Assembly: GCA_016931995.1 (NCBI GenBank)
Contig: JAFGDS010000120.1
Location: 1 to 64,000, forward strand
Length of the DNA: 64,000 nt
From: Pirellulales bacterium
GTDB lineage: Bacteria > Planctomycetota > Planctomycetia > Pirellulales > Thermoguttaceae
Direction of reading: 5' to 3'
Below are positions 9,562 through 18,664 of the stretch, in pieces. Each line of letters starts with the position of its first letter. Within the stretch, counting starts at the first letter, position 1. Both the position numbers and the translations under genes were made by a program. The notes under the pieces were generated by a model. It was given only the letters and a program-made list of their open reading frames with translations, had not been told where the DNA came from and searched no databases.

Positions 9562-10866
9562 TCACAAGGAAAGCGACCGTCTCATTCGCTCGTGGAGGGC
9601 GCCTAGCTTCAGGGCCCCCAAAAGCCAGAGGGTGGAAAAAGCCACGGCGGCCGCGCCCACCGGCAGGCTCAGCATCGAGAGCAAGGCCGGCGACCAGGCG
9701 CCGAGCATGTCGCCGCTTCGGTAGATGAAGGTGTCGATGAACGGCTTCGATTTGTACTTCTCGCCTGGTCCCAGAGGGATGTAGAGGATTTCACGCACCG
9801 GGCGATCCACGGCGTAGTGCAGGCCGCGGCGCAACGTCTGAAGAACCACCAGGACGGCGAAACTGGGCCAGACCCAAAGCGCGCCGAGTCCCAGGATCGA
9901 AATCGCCGGGAGCAGGGCCAGCATCGCGCGCAGGCCGAACACCCGGATGAGGCGTTCCGTGAGGAAGAGCTGCGTCGCGAGGGTCAGGACGTTCGTCCAG
10001 AAATCGATCCTCGCGAAGGCGGCGGTCCGCGCCGACTCGCTGGGGAAGGCGTCGGCGATGATCGCCCCCTGCTCCAGGTAGAGGATTGTGCTCACCAACG
10101 AAGAAAGCAGAATGAAGGCGCAAAGCAGGGCGAGAAAACGCGAGCCGGCGATCAGCCGCAAGCCTTCAAGCGCGCCGGGGCCGGGTTCGCGCGGGCCGCC
10201 GGCGCGATCGCTCAATTGGAGCCGGCGGGCCAGAGCGCCCACGCACCGGGCGGCCGCTTCCAGGAATACCGCGGCCGCCAGAATCAGAACGCCGGCCGAG
10301 GCGCGTTCGGAGAGGCCGAAGACGCCCTCCCGGCTCACGGTTTCCGTGACGGCGGCGCCGGCGATCGCTCCGAGCGAGCCGCCCACCGAGACGATGCCGA
10401 ACAGTCGTTTGCCTTGCTCCTCGTCGAACGTGTCGGCCATGAACGCCCAGAAGACGCTCACGACGAACAGGTTGTAGACGCTCATCCACACATAGAACAC
10501 GTAGCCCAACGCCGCGCCGCCGCGGCCTGGAAGCAGATGGAACAGCGCGAAGAAGACCAGCAGGTTCAGCGCGAAGAACCGATACGCCAGCGGAATGAAG
10601 CGCCGCCGGGGCAGGCGCGAGACGAACGCGGAGAAGGCGGGATTGACCAGGAGCATCACGACCATCGTGGCCGTCATCAGCCAGGGCAGCCGGTCCGCGC
10701 CCTGGGCAATGCCCAGGGCCTCGCGCAGGGGCCGAAGCAAGTAGTAGCCCAACATGAGAAAAAAGAAGTAGCTCGCGGCCAGCGCGAGCACCGCCCCTTC
10801 GCCCGGCCGGACCTTCAGCACGCGCTCCAACGGATGTGCGATGGCGCGAAGGGGAGAGGGGCTCAT
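9562..10866 (-). CDS. NTP/NDP exchange transporter family membrane protein
   Basis: A 434-residue integral membrane protein with about 11-12 hydrophobic helices. The N-terminus (FFFLMLGYYLLRPLREALGI), the pattern WAFMADTFDEEQGKRLFG and the following GxSLGAIAG resemble the NTP/NDP exchange (TlcA/Npt) branch of the MFS-like carriers. In Rickettsia and Chlamydia these import host ATP. Homologues in free-living bacteria are known from genomes, but their substrate is unclear; they could move nucleotides or another anion across the inner membrane. It is monocistronic, divergent from the SDR gene starting at 10959. The family call is firm; nucleotide specificity is inference. Confidence 0.8.
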   Translation of the reverse strand: MSPSPLRAIAHPLERVLKVRPGEGAVLALAASYFFFLMLGYYLLRPLREALGIAQGADRLPWLMTATMVVMLLVNPAFSAFVSRLPRRRFIPLAYRFFALNLLVFFALFHLLPGRGGAALGYVFYVWMSVYNLFVVSVFWAFMADTFDEEQGKRLFGIVSVGGSLGAIAGAAVTETVSREGVFGLSERASAGVLILAAAVFLEAAARCVGALARRLQLSDRAGGPREPGPGALEGLRLIAGSRFLALLCAFILLSSLVSTILYLEQGAIIADAFPSESARTAAFARIDFWTNVLTLATQLFLTERLIRVFGLRAMLALLPAISILGLGALWVWPSFAVLVVLQTLRRGLHYAVDRPVREILYIPLGPGEKYKSKPFIDTFIYRSGDMLGAWSPALLSMLSLPVGAAAVAFSTLWLLGALKLGALHERMRRSLSL

Positions 10867-10915
10867 GGGGTTCCGGGGGGGCGGGCGGGAGACGGAGGCC
10901 GACGCGGCATTGTAT

Positions 10916-10921
10916 TATAAT
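10916..10921 (+). promoter_or_regulatory. possible -10 box (tataat)
   Basis: A perfect TATAAT within gtattataatggg stands out in very GC-rich sequence, 37 bases before the ATG of the exported SDR protein. No good TTGACA-like -35 lies 16-18 bases upstream (the site reads cggagg), so the promoter call is weak. Confidence 0.35.
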
Positions 10922-10958
10922 GGGAAGTCGCCCCCCTCACAATGTTCTCGGAGATACC

Positions 10959-12083
10959 ATGTCTCACACCCACCGATGCATCGTGGCCGCGCTGGCAGTC
11001 TTGGCAATCTCGTTCTCCATCGCCCACGGGCAGCCGCCGACTCCGCCGGACCGGCCTCTGCGAATCCTCGTGCTAGGCGGCACGGGCTTCCTTGGGCCGG
11101 CCACCATCGAATACGCCCTGGCCCGCGGCCATAAGGTGACGATGTTCAACCGCGGGAAGACTCGCCCGGACCTCTTTCCCCAGGTGGAAAAGCTCCACGG
11201 CGACCGCGATCCCAAGAAGGGTGAAGGGCTCAAGGTGCTGGAGAAAGGCGAGTGGGACGTCGTCATCGACAACAGCGCCTACTTCCCGCGCATGGTCGCG
11301 GCCTCCGCGGGGCTTCTGGCCGATCGCTGCAAACAGTACATCCTCATTAGCACGATCTCGGCCTACGGCGTGCCTAACCCGGTCGGCGGCGATGAATCCG
11401 CGCCGCTGGCCACGATGGCGGATCCCACGTTGGAGACGATGGGCGAGCACTTTGAGAACTACGGCCCGCTCAAGGCGCTTTGCGAGCAGGCGGCCCAGAA
11501 GGCGATGCCCGGCCGGGTGACGATCGTTCGCCCCGGGTTCATCGTGGGGCCGGACGATCCCTCGGGCCGCTTCACCTACTGGCCCGTGCGCTTCAGCCGG
11601 GGCGGCGAGATCGCCGTGCCGGGGTCGCCCTCCGATCTCGTCCAGATCATCGACGTCCGCGATCTGGGGGCGTGGCTCGTGACACTCGCGGAGAACCGCA
11701 CGCATGGCGTGTTCAACGCCTGCGGACCCGAGAAACCGATGCGTTGGGGCCAGATGATCGAGGCGTGCCTGAAACTCGCTCCCGCCGAGAGCCGCGTCGC
11801 GTGGCTCCCCGCCGCGTTCCTCTCAAAAAACGGCGGCCCGGGATTTCCCATCTGGGTCGCCAACGAAGGCGGCGGCCAAGGCATGCACACCTGGAGCAAC
11901 GCCAAGGCCGTTGGGGCCGGGTTGAAATTCCGCCCCGTGGTGGAGACCCTGGAAGACACCCTCGACTGGTATCGAACCCAGGAGCAGACGAGCCAAGGCC
12001 GCACCCACCTAGCCGACCCCTCCGCCGAAGCCGAGGCGGCGGCGTTGAAGGCGTGGAAGGGGGAGGAGGCGGTGAAGGAGTGA
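10959..12083 (+). CDS. exported NAD-dependent epimerase/SDR-fold protein
   Basis: A 374-residue extended short-chain dehydrogenase/reductase with an N-terminal signal peptide (residues 1-25, ending IAHG). The Rossmann nucleotide-binding motif LVLGGTGFLG follows at about residues 36-45. STISAYG supplies the catalytic Ser and YGPLK the Tyr-x3-Lys pair, so the active site looks intact. Family members act on nucleotide sugars or related substrates; here a periplasmic location is suggested by the leader, which is unusual for an NAD enzyme though seen repeatedly in planctomycetes. The start was set at 10959 because the signal peptide begins there. Confidence 0.88.
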   Translation: MSHTHRCIVAALAVLAISFSIAHGQPPTPPDRPLRILVLGGTGFLGPATIEYALARGHKVTMFNRGKTRPDLFPQVEKLHGDRDPKKGEGLKVLEKGEWDVVIDNSAYFPRMVAASAGLLADRCKQYILISTISAYGVPNPVGGDESAPLATMADPTLETMGEHFENYGPLKALCEQAAQKAMPGRVTIVRPGFIVGPDDPSGRFTYWPVRFSRGGEIAVPGSPSDLVQIIDVRDLGAWLVTLAENRTHGVFNACGPEKPMRWGQMIEACLKLAPAESRVAWLPAAFLSKNGGPGFPIWVANEGGGQGMHTWSNAKAVGAGLKFRPVVETLEDTLDWYRTQEQTSQGRTHLADPSAEAEAAALKAWKGEEAVKE

Positions 12084-12178
12084 GGGTCATGCCCACGCAC
12101 TGCACGTCTCAGGAGAACATGCCCACGACAAGCGTGAACATGGTACCAAAAACGCCACACTCTTTACCAACTCGCGCC

Positions 12179-13627
12179 TTACCGCGTGATCTTGCACCCC
12201 GGCAAAGCCTCTTGGAGCTTCTTCAGGCCGGCGTCGGTGAGCTGGGTTTGGCGGAGGTTGAGCGACTTGAGGCTCTTCAGGCCGGACAGGGGCTCCACGC
12301 TGGCGTCGGTCACGGGGTTCTTTTCGAGCTCGAGGGTTTGGAGCTTGGCCAGTCCGGCCAGGTGGGCGACGCCGGCGTCGGTGATGCGGTCGTCGATCAG
12401 CGAGAGGTATTCCAGCTCGGCGAGCTTCGCCAGATGCGCGAGGCCCGCGTCGGTGATCTTCGTGTGCCACAGGTCGAGCCGGCGGAGCTTGGGGAAGTTT
12501 GAAAGCTGCGCCAGGGCGTTGTCGTCGGCCATGGTTTCGCTCATATCGAGCGTGCGAAGGTTCTTCGCGCCGACCAACGGGACCAAGGCCGCCCCGGTGA
12601 TGGGAATATCGCGCAGCTCCAACGTCTCCAGGTTCACCAGGTCGGCCAGGTGTTTGAATCCGTCGTCGGTGACGTACGAGCGGAAGAGGCTCAATTCCTT
12701 CAGTCCGGTAAGGCCCTTGAGATGGGCCAGACCCTCGTCGCCAACCTCGGTGTCTTCCAGGTTCAGCGTGACCAGCTTGGACATGCCGGCCAGTTGGGCC
12801 AGGCCGTCGTCGCTGATCGACGAGCGGAGCTTGAGCACCTTCAATTCGGGCAGTTCCTTGACGTGCTCCATGCCGGCGTCGGTGACCATCATGCAGCCGC
12901 GCAGGTCGAGCAGGCGGAGCTTTTTGGCCTGTTTGACGTGGGCCAGGCCGGCGTCGGTGATGTTGTTGTACAGCAGGTGCAGGTATTGCAGATTGGGCAG
13001 CTTGCAGATCTCGGCCAGGCTGGCGTCGGTGAGCTTGGTCGTCCGGCGGAGGTTCACGCTTTTGAGCGACGCCATCTTGGCCAATTCGGCCACGCCTCGG
13101 TCGCTGGCGTCCGTGTTGTAGAGCGTGATATCGACCAGGCCCGGTAGCGCGGTGAGCTTGGCGACGCCGTCATCGGTGATCTCGGCGCCCCAGACGAGCA
13201 GCTTCTGGAGGTCCTTGAGGGCCGCCAGCGTGGCCAAGTCGTCGTTGGTCGTCGCGCAGAGATCGAGGTTCACCTCGGTCACGCGACCCGCGGCATCCTG
13301 TACCACTTTGCCGCCGAGTTCCCGGATTCGGTCGAGGGCCTTTTTGACCTCGGGCGAGTCGGGCGGGGCCAAGACGACCGGCGGCTCGGGCTTCGGCTCT
13401 GGTTTCGCCTCCGGTTTGATCTCCGGCGCGGGCACCGCTTCGGGCGCGGCGGCGGGCGGGGCCGGCTGATCGGCATTTGCCGCGGGCTGGGTCGATGGCT
13501 CTTCCGTCGCGGTCGTCGCGGCAGCGCCCGACTTGTCGGCGGATTTCGGCTTGTTCCCTTCGGGCGCCCCGCAGCCCAGAGTGCCCACCAGTGCCAGGAC
13601 GACCGCCAGTTGTATCCAACGGTTCAT
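12179..13627 (-). CDS. leucine-rich repeat lipoprotein
   Basis: A 482-residue predicted lipoprotein: leader MNRWIQLAVVLALVGTLGC with the lipobox Cys at residue 19. A Pro/Ala/Glu-rich linker with Lys-Pro-Glu repeats runs to about residue 90. From about residue 105 to the end there are roughly 15 leucine-rich repeats of 23-24 residues with the consensus LxxLxxLxLxxTxITDxGLAxLxx, of the AMN1/RNI type. Such repeats form a curved solenoid for protein binding; no enzyme domain is present. It converges on the SDR gene, leaving 95 bases that carry partial catgcccacg repeats but no clear terminator. Confidence 0.92.
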   Translation of the reverse strand: MNRWIQLAVVLALVGTLGCGAPEGNKPKSADKSGAAATTATEEPSTQPAANADQPAPPAAAPEAVPAPEIKPEAKPEPKPEPPVVLAPPDSPEVKKALDRIRELGGKVVQDAAGRVTEVNLDLCATTNDDLATLAALKDLQKLLVWGAEITDDGVAKLTALPGLVDITLYNTDASDRGVAELAKMASLKSVNLRRTTKLTDASLAEICKLPNLQYLHLLYNNITDAGLAHVKQAKKLRLLDLRGCMMVTDAGMEHVKELPELKVLKLRSSISDDGLAQLAGMSKLVTLNLEDTEVGDEGLAHLKGLTGLKELSLFRSYVTDDGFKHLADLVNLETLELRDIPITGAALVPLVGAKNLRTLDMSETMADDNALAQLSNFPKLRRLDLWHTKITDAGLAHLAKLAELEYLSLIDDRITDAGVAHLAGLAKLQTLELEKNPVTDASVEPLSGLKSLKSLNLRQTQLTDAGLKKLQEALPGCKITR

Positions 13628-14130
13628 TGCGCGTTTGCTCCGTGATTGAAGCCAAAAGGATCTGCCCAGACGCTTCCCGTGATCGGGCTACTGGGGCTGT
13701 GGGAGGCGACTCCTGTCGCCGATTGCCGAAAAGAAGTCCCATTTCGGCGACAGGAGTCGCCTCCTACAAGTCGGTCTCTTCCCGGATCATCTGCCCAACC
13801 TATCGCAAGGGTTCGCCCCACGGAAGGCCCCCGAGGGGCTGGCGTGATGGGAGGCCGGTTGGGTGTCACTGCTGGCTTGTCCAGCCGTGCCGGAATAAAT
13901 TGTCGCGAGGCAACGGAATACGCACACCGCTGGGCAAGCCGAAAGTGGCACCCTTCGTCCTTGGTGTCGGAGCACGCTGTTGCTCCATGCCCGTGGGGGG
14001 AATGTTACCGGGATGCCGCAGCTTGCACGGGCCGGGCGGGATCGGTATTCTGTGTAGAGGGCCCCTGCTGGGCCGCCCGCCTCGACCTCCCACCACCATC
14101 CATCCTTTCACGGTTTTCAGGAGCGCCACC
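13628..14130. repeat. repeat-filled intergenic region
   Basis: About 500 bases between divergent genes. It holds an inverted repeat with 22-base arms and one mismatch (13699-13720 against 13745-13766, core ggcgactcctgtcgcc) whose single arm recurs at 62010. A second element near 13868-13890 (cactgctggcttgtccagc) resembles the hairpin at 37206. The last bases (aggagcgccacc) supply the ribosome binding site of the gene at 14131. No coding sequence is convincing here. Confidence 0.75.
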
Positions 14131-15462
14131 ATGTCAGATCGGGCTTCGCGTCGACAGTTTCTTCAGGCTTCGGCCGCCACGGGCATCGGCTTCTGGGTTG
14201 CCGCCGGCGCCCGCGCGCAGGATGAAAAGAAAGAGGAATCGCCCAACGACCGGATTGCGATGGCCAGCATCGGCATCGGCGGCAAGGGCTCCAGCGACTC
14301 GGAGGACGCAGGCCGTCACGGCGACATGGTCGCCATCTGCGACGTCGACAAAAAGCGTCTGGAGGGAACCGCCCGCCGCTTTCCCAAGGCCAAGACCTAC
14401 ACCGACTTCCGCAAGATGCTCGACGAGATGGGCCCGAGCATCGACGCGGTGACGGTGAGCACGCCCGATCACACGCACACGGCCGCCGCGCTGATGGCCA
14501 TGCGGATGGGCAAGCACTGCTTCTGCCAGAAGCCGCTGACGCACACGATCCACGAAGCCCGGCTGATGGGCAAGGTCGCCCGCGAAATGGGCGTCGCCAC
14601 GCAGATGGGTAACCAGGGCACGGCGGAGAACGGGCTGCGCGAGGCCGCGGCGATGATCCGCGCCGGCATGATCGGCACGGTCAACGAGGTACACGTTTGG
14701 ACGAACCGGCCGATCTGGCCGCAAGGCGGCGGGCGTCCGGAATCGGTCCCCTGCCCCGAGCACATCGAGTGGGACCTGTGGCTTGGCCCGGCCCGCGAGC
14801 GGCCTTATGGCCCCGGCTATCATCCGTTCGCGTGGCGGGGGTTTTGGGATTTTGGCACGGGCGCGTTGGGCGACATGGCCTGCCACACGATGAACATGCC
14901 GTTCGCCGCGCTGGATCTGCGCAATCCGGTTTCGGTCGAGGCGGAAACCTGGGACGACTACGCCAAGGAAGCCGACCGCTACGAGACCTATCCGAAGTGG
15001 TCGATCATCACGTTTGAGTTCCCGGCCAACGACGCGCGGCCGGCGGTGAAGGTGATGTGGTACGACGGCGGCAAGCTGCCCTCGACCGATCTGGTGGGCG
15101 GCCGCAAGCTGGCCGAGAGCGGCTGCATGGTGATCGGCGAGAAGGGCACGGTGTTTTCGCCGAACGACTACGGCGCCGAGTTCGAGATCATCGGCGACGT
15201 GACCAAGCCCGAGGTCGAGATCGACAAGTCGCCCGGTCATTTCGAGGAATGGGTCCGGGCGATCAAGGGCGGCCCGGCGGCCATGTCGAACTTCCCGGAT
15301 TACGCCGGCCCGCTGACCGAGACGATTTTGCTGGGCAATCTGGCCCTGCGGGCGCAGCACAAGGTCGAATGGGACGCGGAGAACCTGCAGGCCAAGGGCG
15401 CCGCGTGGCTCGACGAGATCGTTAAGCCGACGTATCGCGCCGGCTACGTGCTGGACGTGTAG
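14131..15462 (+). CDS. Tat-exported Gfo/Idh/MocA family oxidoreductase
   Basis: A 443-residue oxidoreductase. The leader has a twin-arginine motif (SRRQFLQ) followed by a hydrophobic stretch ending ARAQ, so a folded, cofactor-loaded enzyme is probably exported. The Rossmann domain shows IGIGGKG, an acidic residue after the second strand (ICDVDK), and CQKPLTH in place of the classic EKP motif; the Lys is kept. The C-terminal alpha/beta domain contains WDFGTGALGDMACHTMNMPF, with the conserved Asp and His of this family. These enzymes act on sugars or inositols with NAD(P). AGGAG precedes the ATG. It is unlinked to an obvious pathway here. Confidence 0.93.
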   Translation: MSDRASRRQFLQASAATGIGFWVAAGARAQDEKKEESPNDRIAMASIGIGGKGSSDSEDAGRHGDMVAICDVDKKRLEGTARRFPKAKTYTDFRKMLDEMGPSIDAVTVSTPDHTHTAAALMAMRMGKHCFCQKPLTHTIHEARLMGKVAREMGVATQMGNQGTAENGLREAAAMIRAGMIGTVNEVHVWTNRPIWPQGGGRPESVPCPEHIEWDLWLGPARERPYGPGYHPFAWRGFWDFGTGALGDMACHTMNMPFAALDLRNPVSVEAETWDDYAKEADRYETYPKWSIITFEFPANDARPAVKVMWYDGGKLPSTDLVGGRKLAESGCMVIGEKGTVFSPNDYGAEFEIIGDVTKPEVEIDKSPGHFEEWVRAIKGGPAAMSNFPDYAGPLTETILLGNLALRAQHKVEWDAENLQAKGAAWLDEIVKPTYRAGYVLDV

Positions 15463-15503
15463 CGCGGCGGGCGGCGCGCCTTGAAGCAATGCAAAGTGTG
15501 GCT

Positions 15504-15590
15504 GGAGGGGGACAGTCCCATTTTCGCGGCGATTCAGCCATTCCAACGAACCGAGTCCTCTGCGCCGCGAAAATCGGGACAGTCCCCTCC
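15504..15590. repeat. long hairpin repeat (ggggacagtccc family)
   Basis: Arms at 15504-15530 and 15563-15590 are nearly perfect inverted copies (ggaggggac-gtccc-attttcgcggcg) around a ~32-base loop. Related copies occur at 30749-30803, inside a coding sequence, and at 59125-59180. It sits between convergent genes, so it could also act as a transcription barrier. Confidence 0.8.
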
Positions 15591-15606
15591 GCGGTGCTTC
15601 GCGCCG

Positions 15607-17034
15607 TCACCGATTCGCGCAGCCCGCGCAGGTGGCGCAGGTGGCGCCGTCCCAACAGTAGGTGCAGAGCTTCTCCTTCGGCAGGCCGATCGCGGAGACG
15701 AGGTCGCCAAGCGTCTGGTATTGCAGGGACGTGATTTCCAGGCTCTGGCGCACGCGCTGGGTCATGGCGGCGTGGCGGTCGGAGCCGGACTCGGCGTACT
15801 CGGCCAACTGGTCCTCGCCGTCGCCCAGTTCCTTGATGGCCTTGCGGGCGGCCAGATCGAGGACCGACTTCGACCGGGAGAAGTTGAGGAACTTGCAGCC
15901 GAAAACCAGCGGCGGGCAGGCGGGCCGCATGTGGACTTCCTTCGCGCCGCAATCGTACAGCCGGCGGATCGTGTCGCGTAGTTGCGTGCCGCGGACGATC
16001 GAATCCTCGCAGAACAACAGCCGCCGGTCGCGAATCAGCTCGGGGATGGGGATGAGTTTCATTCGGGCGACGAGGTCGCGCACGCGCTGATCTTGTGGCA
16101 TGAAGCTTCGGGGCCAGGTGGGCGTGTATTTCACGAAGGGCCGGCCGTACGGGACGCCGGCGGCGTTGGCGTAGCCGATCGCGTGCCCCGTGCCCGAGTC
16201 CGGAATGCCCGCCACGAGGTCCACCTCGCACCGATCGGCCCGGGCCAGGGCGGCGCCGCAGCGATTGCGGACCACTTCGACGTTGATGCCTTCGTAGTGC
16301 GACGCGGGGTAGCCGTAGTAGACCCAAAGGAACGCGCAGATCTGCATTGCCTCGCCGGGCCCCGCGAGCGTTTCGGCGCCTTCGGCCGTCACGCGCGCGA
16401 TTTCGCCGGGCCCCAAATACCGTTCCAATGCATAACCCAGATTCGGAAGCGCGCACGTCTCGAGCGTCACCGCGTAGCCGTCCGCGCCGCGCCCAATCAC
16501 CAGCGGCGTGCGTCCCAGCCGATCGCGGGCGGCATAGAGGCAATCCCCCGTAAGCAGCAAAAGCGAGCACGAGCCCTCGATAACCTGCTGGGCGCGGCGG
16601 ATCCCGTCTTCAAACGTGCTCTCCTGATTGATGAGGGTGGCCACCAGTTCGGTGGGATTGACGGCGTTGCCGCTCATCTCGGAGAAGTGGGCGCTGCGGC
16701 TGTTGAACACGGCGGCCGACAGGGCGTCGAGATTGTCGATGCGTCCGACCGTGGCCAGGGCGTACGTGCCCAAATGCGATCCGATGATCAGCGGCTGATC
16801 CTCGTAGTCGCTGATGACGCCGATGCCGATGGGGCCGGACATCTGCGCCAGATCGTCCTCGATCTTGCTTCGGAACTGGGCGTTGGTGATGTCCTTGATG
16901 ACGCGGACCAGCCCCTGGTTGTTGCCCACGGCCAACCCGCCGCGGACCGTGCCAAGATGCGAATGGTAGTCGGTGCCAAAGAACAGATCGCGGACGCAAT
17001 CCGTTTTGGAGACGACCCCGTACAATCCGCCCAT
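15607..17034 (-). CDS. amidophosphoribosyltransferase-like protein without N-terminal Cys
   Basis: A 475-residue PurF paralogue. It has a class II glutamine amidotransferase-like domain (about residues 1-230) and a phosphoribosyltransferase domain with the PRPP motif LFCEDSIVRGTQ near residue 355. The N-terminus reads MGGLYGVVS where active PurF has Cys as its first mature residue (MCGI-type), so glutamine hydrolysis should be impossible; ammonia might be used directly, or the protein may do something else. The C-terminus is Cys-rich (CTYCWDGATCATCAGC). I recall annotated homologues in Bacteroidetes that also begin MGG, so this is a family trait. GGAGGAG precedes the start. A normal PurF is encoded at 57257-58834. 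Confidence 0.85.
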   Translation of the reverse strand: MGGLYGVVSKTDCVRDLFFGTDYHSHLGTVRGGLAVGNNQGLVRVIKDITNAQFRSKIEDDLAQMSGPIGIGVISDYEDQPLIIGSHLGTYALATVGRIDNLDALSAAVFNSRSAHFSEMSGNAVNPTELVATLINQESTFEDGIRRAQQVIEGSCSLLLLTGDCLYAARDRLGRTPLVIGRGADGYAVTLETCALPNLGYALERYLGPGEIARVTAEGAETLAGPGEAMQICAFLWVYYGYPASHYEGINVEVVRNRCGAALARADRCEVDLVAGIPDSGTGHAIGYANAAGVPYGRPFVKYTPTWPRSFMPQDQRVRDLVARMKLIPIPELIRDRRLLFCEDSIVRGTQLRDTIRRLYDCGAKEVHMRPACPPLVFGCKFLNFSRSKSVLDLAARKAIKELGDGEDQLAEYAESGSDRHAAMTQRVRQSLEITSLQYQTLGDLVSAIGLPKEKLCTYCWDGATCATCAGCANR

Positions 17035-17131
17035 GGATGCTCCTCCCGCAGACCGCCCCGGCGCCAACGCTCCCCAAGACAAGACTTCTTGGAGCCATTG
17101 AACACGCTTCGCGGCCTTCTGGCAAGGAGGG

Positions 17132-17989
17132 TCATCGTCGAAGGAGGCGGACGATCCGACCGGCGCCCCAGATCCCCAGACCAAGAGCCGCCAGCACCCC
17201 CACCCAGGGCAACACCATGACGACCAGGAGCGAGAGACCCTGGCACGCGTCGATCAGACAATGGAGCGACGTCTGGAACGTCCGGCGCGCCCGCGTCGCG
17301 TAACCGGGCACATCCGGCGTCTTGTGGATTGGGATCTCGCGGACGTTCAGGTGGATCGTGGCCAGCGCGGTCAGGTCCGCGAGCACGCGAAGGCGCCCCT
17401 CCATTTGCTCGACTTCGCCGCGGACGCGGGCCAGCTCGCGTTCGACGGACAAGATCTCGTCGAGTTTGCCCGTTGCCTCGTCCAATAATCGCACCAGGCG
17501 ATCTTCCTGACGCTTCTTGTTGCGGATGCGTACGTCAAGGTCGTAGAACTCCTCGGTGACGTCCTTCGAGTCGGCGCTTTCGTTGTCGATCTCGCCCAGT
17601 TGCCGCAGGGCCTCAAGGCATGCGTCGTAGCGATCGACCGGCACGCGGATCGTCCAGGTTCCGCGGCGCGCCGCGCGTGAGGCGTTGTCCACGTCGGAGC
17701 GCGCCACGTATGCTCCGAAACGATCCGCGACGGCCGCGACGGCGCCGGGCACGGGGTCGAACTCCTCGACGGCCACGTGCAACGTTGCCGTGTGGACGAT
17801 CTTCCGCACGTGGCGATCTGGCCCGGAAGACGGATCGTCCGATTTGACCTGGCCGATGACGGTGGACGGGATCGAGGAATCCACCCGTTCCAGCACGGCG
17901 TCCGGCGTGACGGCGTCGCGTCCGGTCACCGGCGCCTGTCCACACCCCAACGCGCATACCCCCAGCGCAAACCACGCAACGTATCTCAT
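17132..17989 (-). CDS. DUF4349 lipoprotein
   Basis: A 285-residue DUF4349 protein. The leader ends in ALGVCALGC, a lipobox-type site with Cys16. The DUF4349 core follows: VRKIVHTATLHVAVEEF, then GTWTIRVPVDRYDACLEAL and a charged helical coiled-coil stretch (about residues 145-205). A C-terminal membrane helix lies near residues 250-272 and ends in basic residues. The family is membrane-associated and of unknown function. It lies 97 bases upstream of the PurF-like gene and 120 bases downstream of the 184-residue membrane protein, all on the minus strand; co-transcription is possible. Confidence 0.88.
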   Translation of the reverse strand: MRYVAWFALGVCALGCGQAPVTGRDAVTPDAVLERVDSSIPSTVIGQVKSDDPSSGPDRHVRKIVHTATLHVAVEEFDPVPGAVAAVADRFGAYVARSDVDNASRAARRGTWTIRVPVDRYDACLEALRQLGEIDNESADSKDVTEEFYDLDVRIRNKKRQEDRLVRLLDEATGKLDEILSVERELARVRGEVEQMEGRLRVLADLTALATIHLNVREIPIHKTPDVPGYATRARRTFQTSLHCLIDACQGLSLLVVMVLPWVGVLAALGLGIWGAGRIVRLLRR

Positions 17990-18109
17990 GGCCGTTTCCG
18001 TCCGGTTCGCTAGAGAAACGAGACTCAGCGCCCGTCTGTATGATCCGCGAGTCCGGCGAGATATTCCCTCGCGTCGCGCGATTGGCGCGCGAGGACGGAT
18101 GGTTCGCGG

Positions 18110-18664
18110 TCAATCGCGTGGCCGCGCGCCGGGCCGGCCGGGCCAGGGAGGCACGTCGAGCCGGGGCGTCGCCAAGCTCGGGGCGGCTGCCGAGGGTTCC
18201 GGCGGCGGGATCGCGGTCGCCGGCCCGCTCGACGCCGCGGTGTTCGGCCGAAGGTCGGCAAAGAGCATGAAACGGATCGCGTCCACCGGCGAGCCCTTTT
18301 GACACAACGCGAGCGTGAGATTGGGCGTGTTGAAGCGTTCCGGCTCGAGAAAGAGCCGAGCCGGTTGGTCGAGTCCTTGATGTCGAGCCAATTGCCAAAG
18401 CGCCCAGCATTCGGACCAACGGAGCCGATGGGCGCGGCAGAGAGTCCAGAAGAGCCAAAGAGGGCTGTTGTACGGGCGGGACCGGTTTCGCCGGTCGACG
18501 TACCACGACCAGATCATCATGCCCACAAGGAGCGCGGCCATGATCGCGATCACGATCATCCAGTCGCGCGCATTGAAGGTTGTGGGGTGGCGGGCGCTGC
18601 GGCGGATCGCCTCGGAATCCCACTCGATCCGCGCCAACGCGGCAAGTCTCGCGAACGTGGTCAT
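18110..18664 (-). CDS. single-pass membrane protein, hypothetical
   Basis: A 184-residue protein not assigned to a family. One strong membrane helix lies at about residues 34-56 (WMIVIAIMAALLVGMMIWSW), followed by a basic, Trp/Leu/Arg-rich helical region (LWLFWTLCRAHRLRWSECWALWQLARHQ) and a Pro/Ala-rich, probably disordered C-terminus. Its start codon overlaps the stop of the upstream HEAT-repeat gene by four bases (ATGA), so translation is coupled and the two products probably work together. Confidence 0.72.
   Translation of the reverse strand: MTTFARLAALARIEWDSEAIRRSARHPTTFNARDWMIVIAIMAALLVGMMIWSWYVDRRNRSRPYNSPLWLFWTLCRAHRLRWSECWALWQLARHQGLDQPARLFLEPERFNTPNLTLALCQKGSPVDAIRFMLFADLRPNTAASSGPATAIPPPEPSAAAPSLATPRLDVPPWPGRPGARPRD

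Noticed and set aside
13477-14130. long N-terminal extension of the exported oxidoreductase
   Set aside because: The Tat leader and AGGAG mark the start at 14131; the upstream part consists of repeats and antisense of the leucine-rich lipoprotein.
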